Shown here one piece after another: positions 43,907 to 53,386 of a DNA stretch of 64,000 bases (positions are counted from its first letter, which is position 1; the number at the start of each line of letters is the position of its first letter). Source of the stretch: Phycisphaerae bacterium (GTDB lineage Bacteria > Planctomycetota > Phycisphaerae > UBA1845 > Fen-1342); NCBI GenBank assembly GCA_030612705.1, contig JAUWNI010000003.1, positions 1 to 64,000 on the forward strand, read 5' to 3'. Below the pieces are notes generated by a model. That model saw only the letters and a program-made list of their open reading frames with translations, did not search any database and was not told the origin of the DNA. The position numbers and the translations under genes are program-made.

Positions 43907-45097
43907 ATGCGTTACGGATATTTTGACTGTTTCAACGGCGTGGCCGGCGACATGATTCTGGGAGCGCTGATCGATGCGGGCTGTCCGCTTGACACGCTGC
44001 GAGCAATCGTCGCCAAGCTCTCGCTGCCGGGTGTGAAGCTGACCGCGGAGAGGGTGCAGCGGCATGGGCTCGCGGCCACGCACGTACGCGTTGATGTGGA
44101 GGCGAGCTCGCAAAAGGCACATCGCCATCTGCCCGAGATCGTGCGGATCATCGACCAAGCGAAGCTGGAACCAAAAGTGGCGCAAAACGCGAAAGCCGTC
44201 TTTCAGCGTTTGGCGGGGGCTGAAGCACACGCACACGGCATCGCGATTGAAGAGGTGCACTTCCATGAAGTTGGCGCAGACGACGCGATTGTGGACATTG
44301 TCTGCACCTGTGCGGGATTGGCGGTGCTGGGCATCGAACGGATAACGTCCTCGCCGATTCCGACCGGCAGCGGCACGGTCACGTGCGCGCACGGGGTACT
44401 GCCGGTGCCCGCGCCGGCGACGGCCCGGCTGCTGCGGGGCATCCCCGTAACGGGCGGTGATGAGGTCGGCGAGCTGACGACGCCGACCGGGGCGGCGTTG
44501 CTGACGACGCTGTCCGACGATTTCGGTCCCATGCCGGCGATGACGATCGAGGCCGTCGGCAGCGGGGCGGGGATACGTGAGGGTCAAACGCGGGCCAACA
44601 TTCTGCGACTGTTCATCGGCGAAGGCACGTCGCCCGACGCCGGCGAGCTGGACACGGTTACGGTCCTGGAAACTCAGGTGGATGACGCCACCGGGCAGTC
44701 GCTCGCTTACGCTTGCGAACGTCTGCTCGAAGCGGGTGCACTCGACGCCTACATCGTGCCGATAATCATGAAAAAGGGCCGGCCCGGCCAATTGCTGACG
44801 ACGGTATGCCGACCGCGTGACGTCCACCTGCTCGTATCGCTCATCTTTGCCGAAACGAGTACGTTCGGCGTGCGGCAGTACGAGACTCGGCGGACGAAGC
44901 TGACACGGCGACACGTTACCGTCGAAACGAGCTACGGACCCATCCGCGTCAAGCTCGGCGAGCACGGTGGCAAGATCGCACGGGCTTGGCCGGAATACGA
45001 AGACTGTGCGGCGGCGGCGCGTAAGGCCGGCGTGCCGCTTCAGGATATCCAGCAGGAAGCCCTGCGAGCCTGGTCGCGGAAGCGTGATGATCCTTAG
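43907..45097 (+). CDS. larC: Nickel-pincer cofactor biosynthesis protein LarC
   Basis: LarC inserts nickel into the pyridinium dithiocarboxylate precursor using CTP, completing the cofactor of lactate racemase and related enzymes. The 396-residue protein begins FDCFNGVAGDMILGALID and has HLPEIVRIID, the His cluster HAHAHGIAIEEVHFHEVGAD read in parts, TPTGAALLTTL and IIMKKGRPG. It is one continuous frame, unlike lactobacilli where larC is split by a programmed frameshift. No larA, larB or larE is in the window. The stop overlaps the start of the next gene by 11 bp. Confidence 0.92.
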   Translation: MRYGYFDCFNGVAGDMILGALIDAGCPLDTLRAIVAKLSLPGVKLTAERVQRHGLAATHVRVDVEASSQKAHRHLPEIVRIIDQAKLEPKVAQNAKAVFQRLAGAEAHAHGIAIEEVHFHEVGADDAIVDIVCTCAGLAVLGIERITSSPIPTGSGTVTCAHGVLPVPAPATARLLRGIPVTGGDEVGELTTPTGAALLTTLSDDFGPMPAMTIEAVGSGAGIREGQTRANILRLFIGEGTSPDAGELDTVTVLETQVDDATGQSLAYACERLLEAGALDAYIVPIIMKKGRPGQLLTTVCRPRDVHLLVSLIFAETSTFGVRQYETRRTKLTRRHVTVETSYGPIRVKLGEHGGKIARAWPEYEDCAAAARKAGVPLQDIQQEALRAWSRKRDDP

Positions 45098-45584
45098 CCT
45101 GTCTGAAAACGCCGACAACGGCATGATGATGGTCCTGCTGGTGTTGTGCGCGATCGTCATCATGGTCGTGCTGCTGCGCCGGCACCAATTCCGGTCGACC
45201 AGCGGGCGTGACATGGCACGCGAGCAGATCGCCCGCATCCGCGACCAACACAAGCTGCGGCATTCGATGGACGAACTGTTGGTTCAACTGGAGGAGGTAT
45301 CACGCCGCGTCGGCGCGCAGGTGGATACCAAGTTCGCGAAGCTTGAAAAAGTGATCCGCGACGCCGACGACCGTATCGCCCGGCTGGAGCACGTGCTGGG
45401 TCGGGCCGGCGGCGAGCCTACCCAGCAGCCGGCAAAGCCCCCCCCTGTCGAGCCCGTCGATACACGTTTTCAGCAGGTTTACGATTTGGTTGACGCCGGC
45501 GCGTCGCCCATCAAGGCGGCGGAGCAACTCGACCTACCGCTGGGCGAGGTTGAGCTGATTATGAATTTGCGAAAGCTACGGTAG
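45087..45584 (+). CDS. Membrane-anchored coiled-coil protein, DUF2802-like
   Basis: A 165-residue protein with one membrane helix (about 13-31), a long helical coiled coil (35-115) and a Pro-rich hinge. A C-terminal helix-turn-helix-like segment (QQVYDLVDAGASPIKAAEQL, then PLGEVELIMNLRKL) is the DUF2802 signature. That last part resembles a small DNA-binding motif but sits on a membrane protein; function unknown. The ATG lies within the end of larC, so the two are translationally coupled. It is convergent with the coiled-coil gene downstream. Confidence 0.75.
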   Translation: MILSLSENADNGMMMVLLVLCAIVIMVVLLRRHQFRSTSGRDMAREQIARIRDQHKLRHSMDELLVQLEEVSRRVGAQVDTKFAKLEKVIRDADDRIARLEHVLGRAGGEPTQQPAKPPPVEPVDTRFQQVYDLVDAGASPIKAAEQLDLPLGEVELIMNLRKLR

Positions 45585-45611
45585 CGCGGTTTCTATCTGA
45601 GCGGTTTTTCT

Positions 45612-45632
45612 GTAGCGGCCGCTACATTTTCC
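45612..45632. terminator. Possible bidirectional terminator between convergent genes
   Basis: A perfect 14-base palindrome GTAGCGGCCGCTAC is followed by ATTTTCC, within the 75-bp gap between two convergent genes. The palindrome has no natural loop and the T-run is short. The core GTAGCGGCC also belongs to the dispersed repeats, so terminator function is uncertain. Confidence 0.35.
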
Positions 45633-45659
45633 TGCAATGTTATCTTCCCCCGTTTATCG

Positions 45660-47489
45660 CTATGGCTTTTCGGCCTCGCCGTCGTCTGAGGACGTGTCGT
45701 CCGAGTCGGACTCGGATTCGGATGTTTCCTCTTGTTCTTCCGGCTTCGGATTATTACTCATCAGACCCGCCAAGCGTTCGAAGTAGAGTTGCACGACGCG
45801 CTGGTATTGTCGGGGGATTTCCTCGCGCTCGACGGCGTCTTCCGCATCGCGGACGGCGGAATTAACCGCCTCGGTAACCTCGGCCGTCGCCTCACCCTTG
45901 ACTTGCGGACCGTCGATCAGCATCTGGCCGATGATCTGACCGCCCTGGGTGCGGGTCTTGGCCTTGACCGCTTTGTATTGGTGCGCGCCGCGTTTTTTGC
46001 CGATGCGCGAGCCGTAGCCGTACCCCGCCCGTGGTCCCTGTTGGCCGATATTGTTCGGATCACCCTCTCCCGGCACCATCCCGTCACCTTGGCAAACGCC
46101 GGCCTTCAGGTCTTCGAGTTCGGCGAGCTGGGCTTCGAGTTCATTCATCATCTGCTCGGCCATCTCCAGGTCGGAGAGCTGTCCCATCGCGCCCTGCATG
46201 GCCGCGGCGGCGGCGGCCGCGGCACCCTCGCCACCCTGCTGACATTGCTTACATGCCTGGGCGGCCTGGGCCATGGCCATGGCCATGCTCTGAAGCTGCT
46301 GGAGAGCCTTCTGGTTCTGGGCAATCTTCTTGGCCATCTCTTCGATCTGCTTGGGCGTCATGCTGGAATTCGCCAGACGTTTTTGCAACTCCTCGGCTAG
46401 CTTCTGCGGGTCTTGCTTGGCCAGTTCCTCGAGCAGCTTTTTAGCCTGTTCCTCGGACAGGCCGGCCTTATTTTCGAGGTCTTTCACCAGCTTTTGCCGG
46501 TCGCCCAACTTGGCGAGCTGTTTGGCCAAATCGTCTAGCTTCTGCTGCATCTGGGTGAGTTTCTGCTTGGCCTCGGCGTCGCCGGTCTTGGCCGCCTCCT
46601 CGAGCATCTTCTTCAGATCGGACAAGGCTTTTTTGGCGGCTTCCATGTCGCCCGCGGCCAGCGCCTGGGTCAGCTTTGAGCCGGGGTCGTCGCCTTTGGG
46701 TGTTTCGAGCTTGGCGAGCTCGCGTTTGAGTTGGTCAAGCGATTTCATATCTTCGGCTTCGAGCCGCTGCTTCCACTTGTCCGCGACCTTTTCGATCTTT
46801 TTAACGGCCTCGCGGCGAACGTCTTCGGGCGTTTTCGTAGGCTCGTTCGGGAGTTCGAGTTTTTCGATCTCTTCCCGAAGGCTCGCCAGTGCCGGCTTGT
46901 CTTGCAAACGCTGCTTGACCCGTTGCATCTGAGCTTGCAAAGCGACCTCGACGTTGTGACGCTCCTCGATCGCGGCGGCCAGAGCCTCATCATCCTCGGG
47001 CTGCTCGCCGGCGAGCAGGTTCAATTGCGGCATGAACTCGAAGAAGATCAGCGCGATGATCACAGTCGCCAGGGACCACGGCCACATGTCGGGCGCGCGA
47101 TACCCGACGTGGCTCGGCACGTGTACGCCGGCGGCGGTCTTTTCGGCATCGTGAACGGTGGCTTGCGCGAATGGGTCGGAACTACGCCGACACGTCAGGG
47201 CGGTGCTAAGACGTTCCTTCAAACCGGCGGACTCATCGAGCACGACGGCGGCCGCCAAACGCTCGATCCGGGCGCGGTGTGCCCCCACCGCCGCCACGAT
47301 CAACCCAACCGCCGCGGCTAATCCCGCACTGGGCCAAAGCGGGATGCCCAGCACCAGCGCTCGCTCGATCAGAATGACGATAAGCCACGCGACGGCGGCG
47401 ATTATCACGCCGAGGGCGACGTGCCGCAGGATCACATTCATGGTCAAACGAAAACGGACGTGATGGACCTGCTGGTCAATAATCGACAT
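45660..47489 (-). CDS. Large membrane-anchored coiled-coil protein (DUF4175-like)
   Basis: A 609-residue protein. Two membrane helices lie near 20-45 and 50-70 and a third near 135-155. A very long charged coiled coil follows (about 165-420), with Lys/Glu/Leu heptads such as KKLLEELAKQDPQKLAEELQ. A Gln/Ala/Met-rich stretch with a poly-Ala run and a CKQCQQGG motif comes next, then a Gly-rich segment and a closing acidic Ser/Glu/Asp tail. The overall layout resembles DUF4175-type proteins next to MoxR/VWA systems, none of which is present here. ATG 47489 has AAGGGAGC upstream; earlier in-frame codons are not supported. Likely a structural envelope protein. Confidence 0.75.
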   Translation of the reverse strand: MSIIDQQVHHVRFRLTMNVILRHVALGVIIAAVAWLIVILIERALVLGIPLWPSAGLAAAVGLIVAAVGAHRARIERLAAAVVLDESAGLKERLSTALTCRRSSDPFAQATVHDAEKTAAGVHVPSHVGYRAPDMWPWSLATVIIALIFFEFMPQLNLLAGEQPEDDEALAAAIEERHNVEVALQAQMQRVKQRLQDKPALASLREEIEKLELPNEPTKTPEDVRREAVKKIEKVADKWKQRLEAEDMKSLDQLKRELAKLETPKGDDPGSKLTQALAAGDMEAAKKALSDLKKMLEEAAKTGDAEAKQKLTQMQQKLDDLAKQLAKLGDRQKLVKDLENKAGLSEEQAKKLLEELAKQDPQKLAEELQKRLANSSMTPKQIEEMAKKIAQNQKALQQLQSMAMAMAQAAQACKQCQQGGEGAAAAAAAAMQGAMGQLSDLEMAEQMMNELEAQLAELEDLKAGVCQGDGMVPGEGDPNNIGQQGPRAGYGYGSRIGKKRGAHQYKAVKAKTRTQGGQIIGQMLIDGPQVKGEATAEVTEAVNSAVRDAEDAVEREEIPRQYQRVVQLYFERLAGLMSNNPKPEEQEETSESESDSDDTSSDDGEAEKP

Positions 47490-47623
47490 CGCAGCTCCCT
47501 TCGCGGCGAGTGTAAGGTTCTCTATCTGAATAATAGATCGGAGCGTGGCGTGTGCCAATCAAATTCCGCCTGGACAGCGCGAATTGAGTACTTGGCACTT
47601 TTTCGCGGCCCGCCGCGATCCGA

Positions 47624-48592
47624 TCAGTCCTTCAGCTCCAATTCCACAATGAACGGCAGATGGTCGGAGACCAATGCGCTGCCGTGGTTGAGTGTGCGAG
47701 CCCGGACGCGTTTGCAGCGTTGCTCGATCGATTCCGAAAGCAGGATGTGGTCGATCTGGTTGCGCGTGCCCCGGAAATTATACGTCCAACGCGTGTCCAA
47801 CTCGTCCCGGCCGAAGTAGTAGTGCCGCCCGGTCTGGATCAGGTCGGGCTGAATGTCGTCGCGGCCGCGAATCCGACGGATGGCCGGATCATTGCGGCGA
47901 TCGTTCAGGTCACCCATCACAATCACGTGTTTTCCACTGGTGAGCAGCGGCAGGTAATTCCGGCGGACGATCGACGCCTCGGCGATTCGCCGGGCGTCCG
48001 CGTCGTGCCCGCCGCGCTCGGAAGTCATGTGCAGTACGTACATATGAAACGTCTGCCCATGGGCGGTGAATGTTAGGCGCAAGCCTTTGCGCACGCCGGT
48101 CCAGGCCTCGGCTTCGGGATCGTCTAGCTCGGTGTCGTACGCCTCGCGACCGGGGATCGGGCTGACCAAGTCTTTCAGCTCGAACTTGGAAAAGACGGCG
48201 TTGTTCTGATAGGTGTGTTTTTCCACGGGACCCCCGGCCACGCAATACGGGTAGTCCAGGCCGAGCTTGCGTACCTCCTCGAGCAACTCGATCACGTCGG
48301 CTTTGGTGCCGACCTCCTCCAAACCGATCACGTCGGCATTGATTTCCACGATCGTCTTCGCGACGGCCTGGGCCGCTTCGCTGAATTTCCGGTCGCGGTA
48401 GCCGGGTTGGTCCCAGATTTCCCGGCGTGCGGGCGATAAATCAAACGATTCGCCGAACTTCATGTGTACCTTCGGACGCGTCAGGAATTCGCAGTTAAAT
48501 GTGGCGATTGTTAGCGCGTGTTCCGCATACGCCGCCGCGTTGAGAAGCAGGGCGACGGCAATGGTGAAAAACGTCGAATGTCGCTTGCTCAT
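47624..48592 (-). CDS. Secreted endonuclease/exonuclease/phosphatase family protein
   Basis: A 322-residue protein with a signal peptide (about 1-23, ending AAAYA). It belongs to the DNase I/EEP fold: ATFNCEFL supplies the first metal ligand Asn, VIGLEEVG the catalytic Glu, MGDLNDRR the Asp-x-Asn pair, and SDHLPFIVEL the final Asp-His. All key residues are kept, so it should be an active phosphodiesterase or nuclease outside the cytoplasm. ATG 48592 follows AAGGGAG at good distance. It lies 134 bp upstream of the coiled-coil gene on the same strand. Confidence 0.88.
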   Translation of the reverse strand: MSKRHSTFFTIAVALLLNAAAYAEHALTIATFNCEFLTRPKVHMKFGESFDLSPARREIWDQPGYRDRKFSEAAQAVAKTIVEINADVIGLEEVGTKADVIELLEEVRKLGLDYPYCVAGGPVEKHTYQNNAVFSKFELKDLVSPIPGREAYDTELDDPEAEAWTGVRKGLRLTFTAHGQTFHMYVLHMTSERGGHDADARRIAEASIVRRNYLPLLTSGKHVIVMGDLNDRRNDPAIRRIRGRDDIQPDLIQTGRHYYFGRDELDTRWTYNFRGTRNQIDHILLSESIEQRCKRVRARTLNHGSALVSDHLPFIVELELKD

Positions 48593-48825
48593 TATTCTTA
48601 CTCCCTTTGGACAGTGACCAATGGTGTTCGTTTCAGACTCAACCGCACTCACGGTACAGCGGGGACACCCGGTCTTTCAAGGGCGATGGAGCAGGTTTGC
48701 CGCGCGGTGCCAACCCCGTATAATCGCGGCAGGCGAATTATGACTCGTTAACGATAGCACGCGCCGCGCGGCGTGAATGTCTCACAAACGATACCTGCGG
48801 CGGAAAGCCGTTTCGGAGGAACGTG

Positions 48826-50106
48826 ATGGATTTGAACGCCCTAGCCCTCGAGTACCATTCCAAACCCACACCCGGCAAGGTTGAAATGACGTGCACCAAG
48901 CCGTGTGCCACTCAACTCGATTTGTCCCTGGCGTACACCCCGGGCGTAGCCGCCCCTTGCCTGGAAATCGAGAAGAACCCCGACGACTGCTTCAAATACA
49001 CGGCCCGCGGCAACCTGGTGGCGGTGATCTCGAACGGCACCGCCGTCCTCGGGTTGGGTAACATCGGCGCCCTGGCCGGCAAGCCGGTCATGGAGGGCAA
49101 GGGTGTTCTGTTCAAGCGCTTCGCGGGCGTCGACGTGTGGGACCTCGAAATCGACACGCTGGATCCCGACGAGTTGATCAACATCGTCCAGAAACTGGAG
49201 CCGACCTTCGGGGGAATCAACCTCGAGGACATCAAGGCGCCCGAGTGCTTCAAGATCGAGACCGTGCTCCAGGATACGATGGACATCCCCATCTTCCACG
49301 ACGACCAGCACGGGACCGCGATCATATCAGGCGCGGCCTTAATCAACGCCTGTGTCCTGACCGGGAGGAAGATCGAGGATGTTCGCATGGTGATCAGTGG
49401 GGCCGGTGCCGCCGGCATCGCCTGCGCGAAGTTCTACCACTCCTTGGGAGTCAAGAAGGAGAACTTGGTCCTGGTTGATTCCAAGGGCGTGATCTACAAG
49501 GGTCGCAAGGAGGGTATGAACCCCTACAAGGCGGAATTCGCGATCGACACTCCAGCCCGCACGCTGGCTGATGCCTTCAAGGGCGCCGACTGCTTTTTAG
49601 GCCTGTCGCAGCCCGGCATCGTCACGCCGGAGATGGTCAAGACCATGGCGGACAAGCCGATCATCTTCGCGATGTCCAACCCCATTCCGGAGATCATGCC
49701 GGACCTGGTCAAGGAAGTGCGGCCCGACGCGATCATGGCTACCGGGCGCAGCGACTTCCCGAACCAGGTGAACAACGTGCTCGGCTTCCCGTTCATCTTC
49801 CGCGGGGCGCTGGACGTACACGCTCGGAAGGTCAACGAGGAGATGAAGGTGGCGGCCTGCCACGCGTTGGCCGACCTCACCCGCGAGCCGGTACTCGACA
49901 GCGTGCTGAAGGTCTACGATCTCGACCACCTCGAGTTCGGCCAGGATTATGTCGTGCCCAAGCCGTTCGATCCGCGTGTGCTCGTTTGGGAGGCGTCCGC
50001 GGTCGCCGAGGCGGCGGTCAAGTCGGGCGTGGCCCGCGTACAAATGACCGACTTCGACGCCTACCGCAAGGACCTCGAGGTTCTGGTCGAGAAGTTGCAG
50101 AAGTAG
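48826..50106 (+). CDS. NAD(P)-dependent malic enzyme (short form)
   Basis: Oxidative decarboxylation of malate to pyruvate in central metabolism. The 426 residues show [31 protein letters not shown] read in parts, [11 protein letters not shown], the metal site in [10 protein letters not shown] (near 160), the nucleotide fold [11 protein letters not shown] (near 190) and [13 protein letters not shown]. The phosphotransacetylase-like C-terminal domain of MaeB is absent, so this is the short bacterial type. Cofactor preference cannot be read with confidence. ATG 48826 has GGAGGA upstream. It is convergent with rsmE. Confidence 0.93.
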   Translation: MDLNALALEYHSKPTPGKVEMTCTKPCATQLDLSLAYTPGVAAPCLEIEKNPDDCFKYTARGNLVAVISNGTAVLGLGNIGALAGKPVMEGKGVLFKRFAGVDVWDLEIDTLDPDELINIVQKLEPTFGGINLEDIKAPECFKIETVLQDTMDIPIFHDDQHGTAIISGAALINACVLTGRKIEDVRMVISGAGAAGIACAKFYHSLGVKKENLVLVDSKGVIYKGRKEGMNPYKAEFAIDTPARTLADAFKGADCFLGLSQPGIVTPEMVKTMADKPIIFAMSNPIPEIMPDLVKEVRPDAIMATGRSDFPNQVNNVLGFPFIFRGALDVHARKVNEEMKVAACHALADLTREPVLDSVLKVYDLDHLEFGQDYVVPKPFDPRVLVWEASAVAEAAVKSGVARVQMTDFDAYRKDLEVLVEKLQK

Positions 50107-50147
50107 TGCCGATGCCTGATCGGCGACGGCCGGGACGGCATGGTTCG

Positions 50148-50912
50148 TTACGCTGGTTGGTGTGCCGCCCAATTGGCGGCGATGCTGATCGCGGCGGTTT
50201 CGACCCGCAGGATATTCAGCGCGAGGCGGACGAGTTCTCCGTCGGCCTCGCGCAACATTTCGATTTCCGCGTCGGTCAGACCGCCTTCGGGGCCGACGAC
50301 CGCCGTTAAGTGCTGCTCGGTCAGGTCGTGCGCATGCAGCCGACTGCCCAGCGAGGGGATGTCATCAGCCGGATGAGCAACGATTGTAACACCGGCGTCC
50401 CGCCGATTGTGTGCGGCACCGGTACTTTCCGACAGCGCTTCGGCGAGTGTTACGCCGCACGTGATCTCCGGCAGCCAGACGCGTTGTGACTGTTTGGCGG
50501 CTTCGAGTGCCGTGCGGCGCAGCTTGTCGCCGTGCGCCACGCCGACGCGCACGACCGAGCGCTCGAAGTCGGCGATGACGATGCGTGTTGTACCGAGCTC
50601 GGTCAGCTTTTCAATCATCCACGTTAGCCGCGGGCCCTTGCAGCCGGCGACGATCAGCGTCAGCGTTCTGGTCGGAGGCGTCTCGCAGAGTACACGCTCG
50701 ACGGCGAATCGGGCTCGCAGGCGCGTTTTCCGCCCGCCGGCGTCGTCGCTCGGCTGGAGAATGCCGTGTGCCAATCGCCCGTGCCCATCGAAGACAATCA
50801 CCTCGTCGCCCGGACGCAGCCGCAGGCTTTGTAGTGCGTGCCTGGACTCCGCCTCATCGAGTGTGATCACACCCGGCGTAAGATCGGTACAATAGAAACG
50901 TGGCTGCGACAT
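50148..50912 (-). CDS. rsmE: 16S rRNA (uracil1498-N3)-methyltransferase
   Basis: RsmE methylates U1498 of 16S rRNA with S-adenosylmethionine in the cytoplasm. The 254-residue protein has an N-terminal PUA-like domain (AESRHALQSLRLRPGDEV) and a SPOUT knot: KGPRLTWMIEKLTELG, AAKQSQRVWLPEI, the SAM loop VVGPEGGLTDAEI and the closing LNILRVETAA. Length is as expected. The ATG lies 36 bp after the stop of the GT39-TPR gene on the same strand. Confidence 0.93.
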   Translation of the reverse strand: MSQPRFYCTDLTPGVITLDEAESRHALQSLRLRPGDEVIVFDGHGRLAHGILQPSDDAGGRKTRLRARFAVERVLCETPPTRTLTLIVAGCKGPRLTWMIEKLTELGTTRIVIADFERSVVRVGVAHGDKLRRTALEAAKQSQRVWLPEITCGVTLAEALSESTGAAHNRRDAGVTIVAHPADDIPSLGSRLHAHDLTEQHLTAVVGPEGGLTDAEIEMLREADGELVRLALNILRVETAAISIAANWAAHQPA

Positions 50913-50948
50913 CGACGCGTAGTATACGCCGAAATGTCGACGTGTTCG

Positions 50949-53303
50949 TCACGGGGCCGTTGGCGTGATGGATTCGACATAAGGCTTCCGGGCTTTGTAG
51001 AGTTCGAGCCGTTGCCGATATTGCTCAGCCTGTTGCCGGGCGCCCCGCTGCTCGGCCAGCGAAATCGCGCGGCCGAGCGTACGCACCGCTTCGTCGAAAC
51101 GCCCGTTGGCGGCCAGGGCGGCGGCGAACGTGTCGAGCCGGCCGTGATCGGGGTGGGGGGCTTGCGTGACGGCTTGCCTGGCAAGCTCGACGGACCGGGC
51201 GCGGTCGGCCCTCGAGAGTCCGGGCGTTGTTGCCAGATACCAGGCCAGGTCGTTCGCCACCGAGTCGTTTTGCGGTGCGAGCGCGTAGGCTCTTCGCAGG
51301 GCCGCGATGCCGTCGTGAATGCGGCCCTGGGACAGCAGAATCCGCGCCGTCCACTCGTGTGCCTCGCTCAGCTTAGGATTGAAACGCGCGGCTTGGGTCA
51401 TGTGTTGCAACGCGACCTCGGCGTCACCCTCGACAGCCAACACGCGACCCAGGTTGAAATGCGCCTCGGCGTACGCGGGCTCGATCTCCAGCGCCGCCGT
51501 GTACTGTTCGATCGCGGCGGCCGGCTCGTCGATCAGCAGCAGGGCATTGCCCAGGTTGTTTCGCAGACGGGCGTGATTCGGATTGAGCCGCACCGCCGTC
51601 CGAAAGTGTTGAACCGCTTCGTCGATTCGTTGTTGCCGCACCAGCACGCGGCCAAGCTGATCGTGGAAGACGGCGTTTTTCGGGTTGGCGCGCACGGCCA
51701 ATTGCAGGTGCTGGAGAGCTTCGACCGATCTTCCCAAACGAGCGAGCACGTTGCCCAGATTGGCGTGCGCCTCGGGAAACCGTGGGTTGGCTTCCAGCGC
51801 TTTGCGATACCACGTGGCCGCTTCCGCCAGTTCGGCCGAGCTGCCGGGAGCCTCGCCGGATCCCAGCGACGTATCGGTGTTGAGCCGATGGAGCGCGAGA
51901 CCGACCGCGTTGCGAAACTCGGCCCGGAACGGCTCCAGCCGATCGAACCCAATCGCCCGATTCACAAAGCCCAGACCCACGCCGACAGCCAGAGCCAACC
52001 CCGCCGCAACCGACCACCAGCGCCGACCGCGCCAATGCAACCCCTGCCACAATACCCACGCACCGGCGACAACCAGCACCGGTATCGCCGGCAGTCGATA
52101 CCGCGGCGAAAACCAAAAGACCACTACCACCAATAGCGGCACACCGAAAAGCATCAGCTCCGGCAGATACTTGACGAAACGGCGTAGCCAGACCGCGACG
52201 GCTACCAATGCCAACGGAATCAGCCACGCGGTATGCAGCGGCATCAATCGAAATCGCGTGGTCAGGCCTTCGTCGATCTCCATCGTCGGTTGATAGATGT
52301 CGCCGTAGTTGCGTCCGGTCAGGAACCAATACGCTTTGCGTGCGAACAGTCTGGCGGTCCGTAGCGGGTCTTCCCGCCAATAGGCCAGCGCCTGATCGCG
52401 GTAGTAGCTATCGATTTCCTTCCAGGACCCGTCGCGGCCGTGTGTGCGGCGGAAGTCGAGTTGAGCGGTGCGGAAGAGCTCCTCACGATCACCCGACGTG
52501 TCCGCAATCATGGTGATGATGCCGGTCGCTCCGGGACCGTTGCCCTGGCGGAAGTTTATGCCGAGCACGGACTGGATCGGGAAGAATTCGCCGCTGACGC
52601 GATAGTTGTGAATCGTGGCGGGCGAGATCACCGCCAACCCGGCCACGACGCAAATCGCCGCCCGGACCGCGTCGGCGGGCTTGCGACCGGCGATCCACCA
52701 CCACCAAAGGCCGAAGATGGGTAAACAGAGCATCGCGGGCGGATACGACAACGCCAGCAACCCGAGCGCGGCACCCGCTAAAATACCTCGCGGCAACGAC
52801 GTTCGGCGTTGGGCGGCGAGCAGCGCGAGCCAGGCGAGGCAGATCAATGCTAATTGCAGCGTTGAGGCCAGCACGCGCAGGCAGAACGATGCCGGCTCGA
52901 GCATCAATAAAAAAATTGCCGCGGCGAGTAGTCCCACACTCGGCCCGAAGCGCAGGCGCGCGATCCACGCGAGCAGGCCCGCGGTGACCAGGTCGATCAG
53001 AATCTGGATCGTGTAAACCGTGGAAAGCTCACCCCCGCCAGCACGCAGCAACCCCAGGAGATAGGGGTAAAGCGGAGCCGAGAAGAACGGCACGCCGTCG
53101 CTCAACTGTCCGGCGGCAATGCGTCCGGCCCAGTTCCAGTAGGTCAGCGCGTCCACCAGCGGATGCGCCGCCAGCGGATTGTGTGCCAGATAGTCGGTAC
53201 GCAGCAGGAACCGCAACACAGCGCCGACCAGACAAATACCGAGCAGCGCCGGCCAAAACCAGCGCGGGCACGACGGCTGCTCTACACTCGCGGACGATGA
53301 CAT
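50949..53303 (-). CDS. GT39-like membrane glycosyltransferase with TPR tail
   Basis: A 784-residue protein. About 10-11 membrane helices (20-480) include a first loop with HPLVDALTYWNWAGRI, where Asp is the likely catalytic residue of GT-C enzymes, and later a periplasmic loop and SPRYRLPAIPVLVV. At least seven tetratricopeptide units (about 500-780) follow, for example AEAHANLGNVLARLGRSVEA and AEAHFNLGRVLAVEGDAEVA. The end (LAWYLATTP ... RLELYKARKPY) matches the end of the sulfatase-superfamily protein upstream. The likely task is glycan transfer in the periplasm with TPR-based protein binding. Confidence 0.83.
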   Translation of the reverse strand: MSSSASVEQPSCPRWFWPALLGICLVGAVLRFLLRTDYLAHNPLAAHPLVDALTYWNWAGRIAAGQLSDGVPFFSAPLYPYLLGLLRAGGGELSTVYTIQILIDLVTAGLLAWIARLRFGPSVGLLAAAIFLLMLEPASFCLRVLASTLQLALICLAWLALLAAQRRTSLPRGILAGAALGLLALSYPPAMLCLPIFGLWWWWIAGRKPADAVRAAICVVAGLAVISPATIHNYRVSGEFFPIQSVLGINFRQGNGPGATGIITMIADTSGDREELFRTAQLDFRRTHGRDGSWKEIDSYYRDQALAYWREDPLRTARLFARKAYWFLTGRNYGDIYQPTMEIDEGLTTRFRLMPLHTAWLIPLALVAVAVWLRRFVKYLPELMLFGVPLLVVVVFWFSPRYRLPAIPVLVVAGAWVLWQGLHWRGRRWWSVAAGLALAVGVGLGFVNRAIGFDRLEPFRAEFRNAVGLALHRLNTDTSLGSGEAPGSSAELAEAATWYRKALEANPRFPEAHANLGNVLARLGRSVEALQHLQLAVRANPKNAVFHDQLGRVLVRQQRIDEAVQHFRTAVRLNPNHARLRNNLGNALLLIDEPAAAIEQYTAALEIEPAYAEAHFNLGRVLAVEGDAEVALQHMTQAARFNPKLSEAHEWTARILLSQGRIHDGIAALRRAYALAPQNDSVANDLAWYLATTPGLSRADRARSVELARQAVTQAPHPDHGRLDTFAAALAANGRFDEAVRTLGRAISLAEQRGARQQAEQYRQRLELYKARKPYVESITPTAP

Positions 53304-53386
53304 GCGGACATTATAGCCCTACGTACGAACACGGCACGGCCCGGTTGCCCGGAACGCGTTCGACCGGGCCGTCGCTGGTCTTTGGT

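Noticed and set aside
43829-45253. 474-residue open frame opposite larC
   Set aside because: LarC motifs on the plus strand are decisive; the antisense frame shows no family features.
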